Assembly: GCA_029563245.1 (NCBI GenBank) | Contig: JAKQSG010000145.1 | Span: 1 to 23,457 of the forward strand | Length of the DNA stretch: 23,457 bases | Direction: 5' to 3' | Source of the DNA: Candidatus Omnitrophota bacterium | GTDB lineage: Bacteria > Omnitrophota > Gorgyraeia > Gygaellales > Profunditerraquicolaceae | Shown here: positions 1 through 6,879 of the stretch, one piece after another | How positions within the stretch are numbered: the first letter of the stretch is position 1 | How the letters are laid out: every line of letters starts with the position of its first letter | The notes under the pieces: model-generated | Seen by the model: the letters and a program-made list of their open reading frames with translations, nothing else | Told to the model about the DNA's origin: nothing | Databases searched by the model: none | Program-made: the position numbers and the translations under genes

Positions 1-333
1 GGCATATTCTGGCAGAATCCGGCAAATAACTGGGGTAATGTTGATGCGGGTTTTGACCTATCTCAGGCAGCCAGCCTGACGTTTTGGGCAAAGGGCGAAA
101 AGGGGGGAGAGCGCATTGAGGAGTTTAAGGTCGGAGGGATAATGGGTGAATTTTCTGATTCTGATTCTGCCGTTATCGGTCCGGTAATATTAAATAAAGA
201 GTGGACCAAATATACCATTGATTTAAAGGGCAAGGATATGTCCTATATTATCGGTGGTTTTTGCTGGGCTGTTAATGTAGACAATAATCCTGAAGGCGCC
301 GTGTTTTATCTGGATGAAATCAAATTCGAATAA
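1..333 (+). CDS. C-terminal part of a carbohydrate-binding-like (galactose-binding fold) protein, 5' truncated by the window
   Basis: The frame is open from base 1 to a TAA at 331-333, giving 110 visible residues, so the true start lies upstream. The visible part looks like the end of a beta-jelly-roll, galactose-binding-like domain. It has a strand with LTFWAKG, a later stretch KEWTKYTIDLKGKDMS, an aromatic-rich IIGGFCWAV, and a closing FYLDEIKFE typical of the last strand of such domains. These modules usually bind polysaccharide and are attached to secreted enzymes or surface proteins. The next gene, a glycosidase-like protein, starts inside its last 20 bases, so the two are probably co-transcribed. 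The rest of the protein, and hence its enzymatic role, cannot be seen. The fold is called from sequence style only. Confidence 0.6.
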   Translation, partial: GIFWQNPANNWGNVDAGFDLSQAASLTFWAKGEKGGERIEEFKVGGIMGEFSDSDSAVIGPVILNKEWTKYTIDLKGKDMSYIIGGFCWAVNVDNNPEGAVFYLDEIKFE

Positions 334-1600
334 CAAAAATAGTTTCATAACTAAAACTACAGGTCGCAAGTTTTTTCTCCTTGCGGCCTGTAGTTTATTT
401 TTATTGGCGTTGCTCTCCAGGGTGGATTGTTCTAGGAGGCCAAAGGTTTTTATCAAGCAACTTAAGAATGGGCACTACCAGCTGGTTGTAAATAGCAGGC
501 CTTATATTATAAAGGGTGTCTGCTACAACCCTATTCCTATAGGACAGAATCATGAATACGACTGGTGGTCAGACCCTAATAAACCCTGGGAAGTAGATGG
601 AAAACTAATGCAGGAGATGGGGGTTAATACGGTAAGAATCTATCAGTCCCCTAATAATTCAGAACACGTAAAAAGGGTTATCCGTGAATTATACGAGAAG
701 CACGGTATACGTACTATATTGGGAAGCTGGCTTGGGTTTTGGGAATATCCCTGCCCTTTCTATGGCGATAAGAGGTTCCAGAGAAAGGTTAAAGAAGAAG
801 TACTGGAGATGATCAGATCTTATAAAGATGAGCCCGGAGTTTTAATGTGGGTGTTGGGGAATGAAAATAACTATTCTTGTTTCGGCAATGTTAATCCCTG
901 GAGTAGCCCGGAGATTGATAAAGAGCCCAATCCTCAGAAGCAGAGAGAGATGCGCGCCAGGATTTATTATTCTTTCGTAAATGATTTAGCACTTGAAATA
1001 AAGAAAATTGATAAAGAGCACCCGGTGGCATTAGGTAACGGAGAGCTCTTAGGCCTGGAGATTGCGAAAGAATATGCACCGGACATAGATTTAGTTGCCT
1101 GCATAATTTATAGGGGCAGGACTTTCGGCAACCTTTTTAAATCTCTTAAGATGACATTTGACAAACCGATTCTTATTTCGGAATTAGGCGCGGATGCCTA
1201 CGATGCTTATCTTAAGAAAGAAGATCAAAATATGCAGGCTTTTTTTCTGGAGTCGCAGTGGCGCCAGGTTTATGAAAACCTGGCCGGTAACGAAAAGGGA
1301 TCCGGAAATTGCCTGGGCGGGGCAATCTTTGAATGGAGCGATGAATGGTGGAAACACGATGAGTACAACCCGGATAGCTGGAGTGTGCACGATACAGAAT
1401 CAAACTGGTCTAATAGCAGCTATTATTTTGATATAAAAGCAGAAGGTAATAAGAATATGAATGAAGAATGGTTTGGGATTGTGGCCTTATCTACAGAGAT
1501 GGAGAATGGATTAAACAAACGCATACCGCGTAAGGCCTATTATGTTATACGGGAGTTCTGGAAGAATCCGGATCTAAATGTAAAGAGGGACAAAAAATGA
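314..1600 (+). CDS. Secreted or membrane-anchored glycoside hydrolase-like protein, clan GH-A TIM barrel (GH2-like)
   Basis: The protein has 428 residues. A basic N-terminus and a hydrophobic segment (about residues 19-34) form a signal peptide or anchor. Cys39 follows it, but the preceding residues (RVD) are a poor lipobox. The rest reads as a retaining (beta/alpha)8 glycosidase. The substrate-side start is YIIKGVCYNP (64-73). WVLGNENN (179-186) carries the clan GH-A Asn-Glu pair, with Glu184 as likely acid/base. ILISELGADAY (286-296) has Glu290 as likely nucleophile. IFEWSDEWWKHDEY (338-351) resembles the end of GH2 barrels. The usual GH2 N-terminal sugar-binding and immunoglobulin-like domains are absent, so this is a stand-alone barrel, and its substrate cannot be predicted. 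The ATG lies inside the preceding gene without a clear Shine-Dalgarno. The gene overlaps the next by 4 bases (ATGA), indicating translational coupling. Confidence 0.72.
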   Translation: MKSNSNNKNSFITKTTGRKFFLLAACSLFLLALLSRVDCSRRPKVFIKQLKNGHYQLVVNSRPYIIKGVCYNPIPIGQNHEYDWWSDPNKPWEVDGKLMQEMGVNTVRIYQSPNNSEHVKRVIRELYEKHGIRTILGSWLGFWEYPCPFYGDKRFQRKVKEEVLEMIRSYKDEPGVLMWVLGNENNYSCFGNVNPWSSPEIDKEPNPQKQREMRARIYYSFVNDLALEIKKIDKEHPVALGNGELLGLEIAKEYAPDIDLVACIIYRGRTFGNLFKSLKMTFDKPILISELGADAYDAYLKKEDQNMQAFFLESQWRQVYENLAGNEKGSGNCLGGAIFEWSDEWWKHDEYNPDSWSVHDTESNWSNSSYYFDIKAEGNKNMNEEWFGIVALSTEMENGLNKRIPRKAYYVIREFWKNPDLNVKRDKK

Positions 1601-3213
1601 AAAATAAAAGTTTAGGACTATTATTATTTTCTGTAATTGCCTTCTTTATCCTGATGACCGCAGGTTCTTTTTGCTTGCTTGCCCAAGCCAGTGAAGAAAA
1701 GGACTTTGAGAAATGTGCCTGCGAGAATAAGGATGAAGTGGCCGCTAATAACTGTCTGGTTAATGTAAGGGAGAAATACTTTAAGGAGCATAGGTATTCA
1801 GAGTTCGTAGATTTATTAAGGAGCTTTTGCCCGGAGAATAAGGATATTGCCCCATCTTTAAGTTATAATATAGCCTTAAGCCGCTATCAGCAGCTTCAAT
1901 ACCTTGAAGAGAGTAAGGGTTGGGATGAATATTTTTCCAGAGGCAATGATTACCGCGAAGATATCACAAAAGAAACGGGAAGGGCTATAGAGTACCTGCC
2001 TAAAAACAGCCCGCAGTTGCTGTATTCTAAGCTTTTGCTCTATAAATTCCATAAGAACCAGCAGGATGCTTTTGTTGAGGGGGCACTCTCAAGTTTAATG
2101 AGCTCTGCATTGGAATATGCAGAGTCTGGTAAAGATATATCCCCGGTTAAGGAAGTGGCGGACAGTCTGTTTGCTTACGAAGAGAAGGCCTCTGCCAAAG
2201 AATTGTATAAACTTTATGCGCAGTCGTTAGTAAACTCCGATATAAAGGATAGCGCACTTAAAGAGATCGCAGTTGGATTCTACAAAGAAGGCAATCTGGA
2301 TATCTCTGAAAATATTTACGATATTTATATCCAAAGGATCAGCAAGGACTTCCCTCAGGATAAGCTATTGCAGGAATTAAAGGAGATCGCCTTGCTTTTT
2401 TCCTATAAAGACGCAGGTTCCCATGATTGGCTGTATGCCGAGAAGGTATTTAAGATAATAGAGAATTTATTAGGGATTTCTTCATTTGACGAGGAGCTAA
2501 TCTATATACGCGCCTTTAACTTAGAGAAAAATAAGGAGTACCTGGAAGCAAGAGATCTCTACGTTTTATTATCAAAAAATTATACAAAAAGCCGATATTT
2601 TGACGAGGCTGTTTTTAAATCCGGGGTTATTTCCACTTATGCGTTAAGAGACCTAAAAGCAGGCAGGGAATATTTTAATAAACTATCCGAGAAAGGGCAG
2701 CCGGGAGTTTATTATTTGTTAAGCCTGTATCAACTTGGTTTGTTATATCAATGGGAAGGGGAAGTATCCTTAGCTAAGGATACTTATGATAAAATTATCG
2801 GTAAGGCAGGCTTAGAGTTTCCTGAGATTCTGCAGTCGGTAAAGGATAGACTTAGCGAGATAGAATCAGGCGCTCCTATAGAACATAATCTTAAGAGTTT
2901 TATTGACGTAGCTCTGAAGGAAGAGTACTCAAATCTTAATATGAGCAAGGTAGATTTAAATGCAGATATTTACCAGCCTAAGTCCGGGGAAGGTGTTAGT
3001 ATAGGCGCCTCAGTTTATCTTGCCGCAAGCGGTTGTTTTAATGTAGAGCTGCAGTATCTTTGGTCAGGCGACCTTGGAGGTTCTCGCCCTGGTATAAGAG
3101 ACCCCCAAACAAAGGTCTCTTTCCAAAACCAAGGGACAAAGATTATAGGCTTGGTCTTGATTTCACCATCAGGAATAACCGATTATACCTTTGACCTTGT
3201 AGATGTACGCTAG
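1597..3213 (+). CDS. Exported helical-repeat (TPR-like) protein with C-terminal beta domain
   Basis: The protein has 538 residues. A signal peptide or single membrane anchor occupies residues 1-31, with a hydrophobic stretch at 7-29 ending LLAQAS. Residues about 60-425 are almost entirely helical and contain pairs that look like degenerate tetratricopeptide repeats, for example EEKASAKELYKLYAQSL near 195, NKEYLEARDLYVLLSKNY near 312 and LGLLYQWEGEVSLAKDTYDKI near 380. The last 90 residues (about 445-538) switch to beta-rich sequence with an Ig/PKD-like flavour (VSIGASVYLAASG, YTFDLVDVR). The start ATG overlaps the stop of the glycosidase-like gene, so both are probably one operon and both are exported. 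A role as a protein-interaction scaffold in the periplasm is plausible. I do not recognise a named family. Confidence 0.65.
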   Translation: MKNKSLGLLLFSVIAFFILMTAGSFCLLAQASEEKDFEKCACENKDEVAANNCLVNVREKYFKEHRYSEFVDLLRSFCPENKDIAPSLSYNIALSRYQQLQYLEESKGWDEYFSRGNDYREDITKETGRAIEYLPKNSPQLLYSKLLLYKFHKNQQDAFVEGALSSLMSSALEYAESGKDISPVKEVADSLFAYEEKASAKELYKLYAQSLVNSDIKDSALKEIAVGFYKEGNLDISENIYDIYIQRISKDFPQDKLLQELKEIALLFSYKDAGSHDWLYAEKVFKIIENLLGISSFDEELIYIRAFNLEKNKEYLEARDLYVLLSKNYTKSRYFDEAVFKSGVISTYALRDLKAGREYFNKLSEKGQPGVYYLLSLYQLGLLYQWEGEVSLAKDTYDKIIGKAGLEFPEILQSVKDRLSEIESGAPIEHNLKSFIDVALKEEYSNLNMSKVDLNADIYQPKSGEGVSIGASVYLAASGCFNVELQYLWSGDLGGSRPGIRDPQTKVSFQNQGTKIIGLVLISPSGITDYTFDLVDVR

Positions 3214-3256
3214 CCTTTTTTAGGGTTCTAAATTTTCCCTTACTTCTTAAAAATAC

Positions 3257-3285
3257 TTGACTTATAGTTTGTTTGGTAGTATAAA
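3257..3285 (+). promoter_or_regulatory. Sigma70-type promoter of the ROK-family gene
   Basis: TTGACT (3257-3262) is followed by a 17-base spacer and TATAAA (3280-3285). This predicts transcription starting near 3292 and a leader of about 35 bases before the ATG at 3327. The 7-base direct repeat TAGTATA occurs at 3277-3283 and again at 3291-3297, spanning the -10 and the start site. It could be an operator, but this is weak evidence. Confidence 0.7.
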
Positions 3286-3326
3286 TAATCTAGTATATTT
3301 TGCCACGGAGAAAAGGATTTTATTGT

Positions 3327-4526
3327 ATGCATTATATTAACCTCAATAAAGAGGTGCTAAGCGAGAAAGAAAGACGCAATATAGAAATATTGGATATTTT
3401 AAGAAAGCGAGGGCCAATAAGCAGGCCTGATATTTCCAAGGATATGGGTATAAACGTGGTTACCATATCTAATTATATCGACGATTATATAAAAAATAAC
3501 TTGGTCTTTGAAAAAGAATTTGATGTTTCGGAAGGCGGGAGGCGCCCGGTGCTTTTGGATTTGAACCCGTCGGCAGGTTTTGTTATCGGCGTTGGTTTAA
3601 ACCTAACCAATATGGTGGGATTATTGGTAGATCTTAAGGGGAATATAATTACCAAGACACAGATAGCCCGCCCGGGTTTCTCAGTGAAAGAAATATCCGA
3701 ATGTGTATTGGATATTATCCGCGAAATCCTAAGGCGTTCAAAGGGGTATGTCGCGAATATAAAAGGTATCGGTGTGGGAGTGGCGGGTTTGATTAATAAG
3801 GAGACCGGTTCAATACATTGGCCGCAGAAAATGGACCATTACTACACTTATGCCTCTGCAGACGTTCCTCTTAGGGGTCTGATGGAGAGGGAGTTTGACC
3901 TGCCTTGTCTTATAGAGAATGATGCTACAAGCGCATGTTTCGGCGAGCATTGGCTGGGGTTGGCTCAAAGCTCCAAGAATATTATTTATATGTTTTCTGG
4001 GGTTGGCTGCGGAATAATGATTAACGGGGAGATCTACCGCGGTTCCAGAGGGTACGCCGGAGAACTCTCGGTCTATAATTATAAAGAACAAGATGCGTTT
4101 AGTTGTGAATTAGGCAAGAGTTGTTTTCTCAAACGTTGGGAGATGGATCTTAATATAGTCGAAGAAGCCAGAGAAATGTATGTTGCGCAGAATAGAAATA
4201 TAGGTGATTTAAATTTAAAATCTTTTTTTAATCTGGTTCGTTCTAAAGATAAAGTGGCAGAGGCAGTCCTTGAAAAGGCGGCAAAAAGGCTGGGTATTAA
4301 AATAGCCTCTTTGGTTAATTTACTTAATCCTGAGATGGTAGTAATCGGCGGAGGCTTGGAAGAGGCCGGGGATGATTTCTTGAAGCAGGTAAATGCCACC
4401 GTTAAAGATTGGGCCTTCAGGGAGTCAAATGAAGGGTTGAGTATAGTTTATTCTCAGCTAAGGGAGAATTCGGTTGCCTTGGGTGCAGCTAGCCTTGTTG
4501 TGCAGAAGGTTTTTGCCCAGTTATAA
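3327..4526 (+). CDS. ROK-family transcriptional regulator (NagC/XylR type)
   Basis: The protein has 399 residues from the ATG at 3327. AAAAGGA lies 9 bases upstream. A TTG at 3300 would leave almost no leader after the predicted transcription start and lacks a ribosome site. The N-terminus (about 15-62) is a winged helix-turn-helix (ILDILRKRGPISRPDISKDMGINVVTISNYI). Residues 85-399 are the ROK sugar-kinase fold: GVGVAGLIN (148-156), IENDATSACFGEHWLGL (196-212) with Asp199 at the kinase catalytic position, GYAGEL (242-247) and a C-terminal VVIGGGLEEAG. The zinc site typical of ROK proteins is degenerate: the His after GE(I/L) is missing and the CxCGxxGC motif is reduced to CELGKSC (260-266). 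That favours a DNA-binding regulator of sugar genes over an active kinase. Its targets may include the glycosidase genes upstream. Confidence 0.85.
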   Translation: MHYINLNKEVLSEKERRNIEILDILRKRGPISRPDISKDMGINVVTISNYIDDYIKNNLVFEKEFDVSEGGRRPVLLDLNPSAGFVIGVGLNLTNMVGLLVDLKGNIITKTQIARPGFSVKEISECVLDIIREILRRSKGYVANIKGIGVGVAGLINKETGSIHWPQKMDHYYTYASADVPLRGLMEREFDLPCLIENDATSACFGEHWLGLAQSSKNIIYMFSGVGCGIMINGEIYRGSRGYAGELSVYNYKEQDAFSCELGKSCFLKRWEMDLNIVEEAREMYVAQNRNIGDLNLKSFFNLVRSKDKVAEAVLEKAAKRLGIKIASLVNLLNPEMVVIGGGLEEAGDDFLKQVNATVKDWAFRESNEGLSIVYSQLRENSVALGAASLVVQKVFAQL

Positions 4527-4542
4527 ATTATAAGGAGGGTAA

Positions 4543-5697
4543 ATGGAACAGAAGGCAAAATTCATTATAGTCGGCCTCATAGGGGTTACAGTGGTATGTG
4601 CCTTTCTTGTTATACAGTCTTTAGGGATTAAGCAGCAGTTAACGCGCGAGAAGGATGAGCTTAAGTCTGAGAATATAAGTTTGACTGCTAAGATAGATAA
4701 GCTTACCGGCAGCCTGCGTAGTTATGAATCAAAGATAAGCTCCTTAAGCAACGACCTTGAGAAGGCCTACCAGGAGAAGGCAGAGCTGGATAAAAAATAT
4801 GAGATAGCAAATAAAGCCAGAGAAGAATTAGTGGAAAAGCTGAAAGCCCGTGCGCAGCAACCGCAGGTTATCATGCGGGAGCCGCAGCAGAGCCCTGCCC
4901 CTCAGACCAACGATGCTTATTGGGCGGGTATTTTAAAAGCCAAGACTGATCTGGAGCTGCAGTTGGGTAATGTCCGTAACGACCTCAAGAACCTGCAGAT
5001 TGATAATGAACAATTGCAGCGCGAGAAAAGTAATTTTGAGTTGGAGCTTAATGGTTTAATGCGGGAGAGGGATGATTTAAGCCGGCAGTTGGATTACAAT
5101 AAAAAATTGTTGGATAGCCTAGCTCAAGAGTTGGTAAGAGAGAAGAATGATAAAACGCAGATTCAGGATAGCTATAAGATAATCCGTAATGAAAACGCGG
5201 TTTTAAGCCGTCAGTTAGCCAGTCTGAATACGCGAAAGACAGATTTAGAGCGTAAATTGCAGGAGATGGATAGCGAAAAGAACACTTTGGCCAGAAGGGT
5301 TTCTGAGATGGAGTCTATGCTTGCTGGTAGGTTAACGCAAATCAATACCCTTAAAGATGGAATAGGTAGTGTTAATGCTCCAGCAGTTAGGGAGGAATCA
5401 AAGGGTTCAGTTGAATTGCCGGCTATAGTGGTTAAGCCTAAAGATTCGGCTGCGCCAGGGACTGAAGAGACCGGGTCAACCTTGATGGGTAAGGTTATGG
5501 CGGTGAACAAAGAAAATAATTTTGTAATTATTGATTTAGGCGAGGAGGCGGGGGTAAAGGTTGGGGATGCTTTTAGGATTTACCGCAAAGATAAGCCTAT
5601 CGCCAATGTTGAGGTTATACAGGTAAGGCGCAATATTTCTGCATGTGATATTAAGAAGCAGGGCGTAGTAATTAAAATCGGCGATACCGTAAGGTAA
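4543..5697 (+). CDS. Membrane-anchored coiled-coil protein with C-terminal beta-barrel domain
   Basis: The protein has 384 residues with a strong Shine-Dalgarno (AAGGAGGG about 5 bases before the ATG). One transmembrane helix spans residues about 7-27. Long heptad-rich coiled coils follow at about 30-105 and 130-275, interrupted by a Pro/Gln-rich linker (QQPQVIMREPQQSPAPQ, 105-121). A second Pro/Ala linker leads to a compact beta domain at about 312-384 (GKVMAVNKENNFVIIDLGEEAGVKVGDAFRIYR). This resembles small beta-barrels found at the C-terminus of FlgT-like and other envelope proteins. The topology implies a coiled coil projecting outside the inner membrane. The gene lies 16 bases after the ROK gene and 14 before the lacI-type gene, so the three are probably one operon. 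No specific function is recognised. Confidence 0.7.
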   Translation: MEQKAKFIIVGLIGVTVVCAFLVIQSLGIKQQLTREKDELKSENISLTAKIDKLTGSLRSYESKISSLSNDLEKAYQEKAELDKKYEIANKAREELVEKLKARAQQPQVIMREPQQSPAPQTNDAYWAGILKAKTDLELQLGNVRNDLKNLQIDNEQLQREKSNFELELNGLMRERDDLSRQLDYNKKLLDSLAQELVREKNDKTQIQDSYKIIRNENAVLSRQLASLNTRKTDLERKLQEMDSEKNTLARRVSEMESMLAGRLTQINTLKDGIGSVNAPAVREESKGSVELPAIVVKPKDSAAPGTEETGSTLMGKVMAVNKENNFVIIDLGEEAGVKVGDAFRIYRKDKPIANVEVIQVRRNISACDIKKQGVVIKIGDTVR

Positions 5698-5711
5698 ATA
5701 AAAATTTATAA

Positions 5712-6737
5712 ATGACACGAACTAAAAAAACTCCCTCCGGAATAGTTTCAATCGAAGATGTCGCCAAGATGGCTGATGTATCTATTACTACCGTCTCGCG
5801 CGTAATCAATAAGAAAGGTACGGTAAAGGAAAAGAACCGAGTCAAGGTGGCTAATGCCATAAAGGAGCTTAAGTTTCAGCCTTCGGTATTTGCCCAGAGA
5901 TTAGCTACCGGCAAGAGTAATGTAGTGGCTTTAATTATCCCGCGATATGAAGGCGTCTTTTATTCTTTTTATGCTTTAGAATTAATCCGTGCTACCGGAA
6001 ACCTTTGTGAGGTATTTAAACTTGACCTACTTCTTCATTTAACCGATAGCCATACCCGCAATCCCTTAAACCTGAGAGGCTTAGGGGGAGTTATGTTCTC
6101 CGATATCATCGGTACGCGCTATCAGGTTGAAGAAGCTTTAAGCTCCGGTATCCCTACGGTTATAATAAATAATTACGTTAAAGACTTGCCGGTCAGTTGT
6201 ATTGCTATTGATAATGCCGGTGGGGCTGAGAACGCGGTTAACTATTTAATAAACTCAGGGCATAGAAAGATTGCCCATATAAGCGGAGATGTAGCTACTC
6301 AGGCAGCGGCACTAAGGCTTGAAGGGTATATACAGGCCTTGAAGAAAAATAATATACCCGTGAAAGAGGACTATATATTAAAGACGGATTATTCGCGCGG
6401 ACAGGCAAGGTCTGCGGCGGAAGCCTTACTTAAGATGACCGATGTTCCTACTGCGGTATTTGTAGCCTCGGACTCTATGGCCCTTGAGGTTATGACCTTA
6501 GCGCGCGAAATGGGTAGAAATATCCCTGCGGATTTATCCATAGTCGGTTTTGATGATAACCCTTCGGGGCTTTATGGCCCGGTAGCCCTTACTACGGTAA
6601 GGCAGCCTTTGATTAAAATGGCTGAAGAAGGGGTAAAAGAATTAAACAGGCTAATGACCTTGAAAAAGGGGGCGCAGCCAAGAAAGATTATTCTTCCGAC
6701 GGAACTAATCATACGAGAATCCTGCCGAAACCTTTAG
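5712..6737 (+). CDS. LacI-family transcriptional regulator
   Basis: The protein has 341 residues, the usual LacI/GalR length. The N-terminal helix-turn-helix (VSIEDVAKMADVSITTVSRV, 12-31) and hinge region (FQPSVFAQRLATGKS, 55-69) are intact. The periplasmic-binding-protein-like effector domain runs from about 70 to the end, with GHRKIAHISGD (183-193), FVASDSMALEVM (250-261), SIVGFDDNPSG (276-286) and LTTVRQP (293-299). It should bind a small sugar-like ligand and repress sugar-use genes, but the ligand cannot be read. No Shine-Dalgarno is visible before the ATG, which lies 14 bases after the previous stop, so translation may depend on reinitiation. It is the second sugar-type regulator within 3.5 kb. 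Confidence 0.9.
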   Translation: MTRTKKTPSGIVSIEDVAKMADVSITTVSRVINKKGTVKEKNRVKVANAIKELKFQPSVFAQRLATGKSNVVALIIPRYEGVFYSFYALELIRATGNLCEVFKLDLLLHLTDSHTRNPLNLRGLGGVMFSDIIGTRYQVEEALSSGIPTVIINNYVKDLPVSCIAIDNAGGAENAVNYLINSGHRKIAHISGDVATQAAALRLEGYIQALKKNNIPVKEDYILKTDYSRGQARSAAEALLKMTDVPTAVFVASDSMALEVMTLAREMGRNIPADLSIVGFDDNPSGLYGPVALTTVRQPLIKMAEEGVKELNRLMTLKKGAQPRKIILPTELIIRESCRNL

Positions 6738-6747
6738 GCACATCTTT

Positions 6748-6763
6748 ACACAATCAGTTGTAT
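6748..6763 (+). promoter_or_regulatory. NrdR box 1 upstream of nrdJ
   Basis: ACACAATCAGTTGTAT matches the NrdR operator consensus ACACWATATATWGTGT at 12 of 16 positions and keeps the palindromic ACAA...TTGT arms. It starts exactly 32 bp before box 2. NrdR operators usually occur in pairs about three helical turns apart in ribonucleotide reductase promoters. Confidence 0.78.
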
Positions 6764-6779
6764 GCAAGATGTTTATAAA

Positions 6780-6795
6780 ACACAATATATTGTAA
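6780..6795 (+). promoter_or_regulatory. NrdR box 2 upstream of nrdJ
   Basis: ACACAATATATTGTAA matches the NrdR consensus at 14 of 16 positions and contains a perfect 12-bp palindrome (ACAATATATTGT, 6782-6793). It ends 7 bases before the -35 box of the nrdJ promoter, so NrdR bound to both boxes would hinder RNA polymerase. Confidence 0.88.
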
Positions 6796-6802
6796 TTTTC
6801 TG

Positions 6803-6832
6803 TTGACAACTAATTATAGGATATGTTATTAT
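6803..6832 (+). promoter_or_regulatory. Sigma70-type promoter of nrdJ
   Basis: TTGACA (6803-6808) and TATTAT (6827-6832) are separated by 18 bases. This places the transcription start near 6839 and gives a leader of about 40 bases containing the ribosome site GGGGAGAA (6868-6875). Confidence 0.75.
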
Positions 6833-6879
6833 TGTTTGTTAAAATTAAACAATCTTTTTAATTTTTTGGGGAGAACATT

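Noticed and set aside
3300..3326. Upstream TTG start for the ROK gene
   Set aside because: It would sit about 8 bases after the predicted transcription start with no ribosome site. The ATG at 3327 has AAAAGGA upstream.
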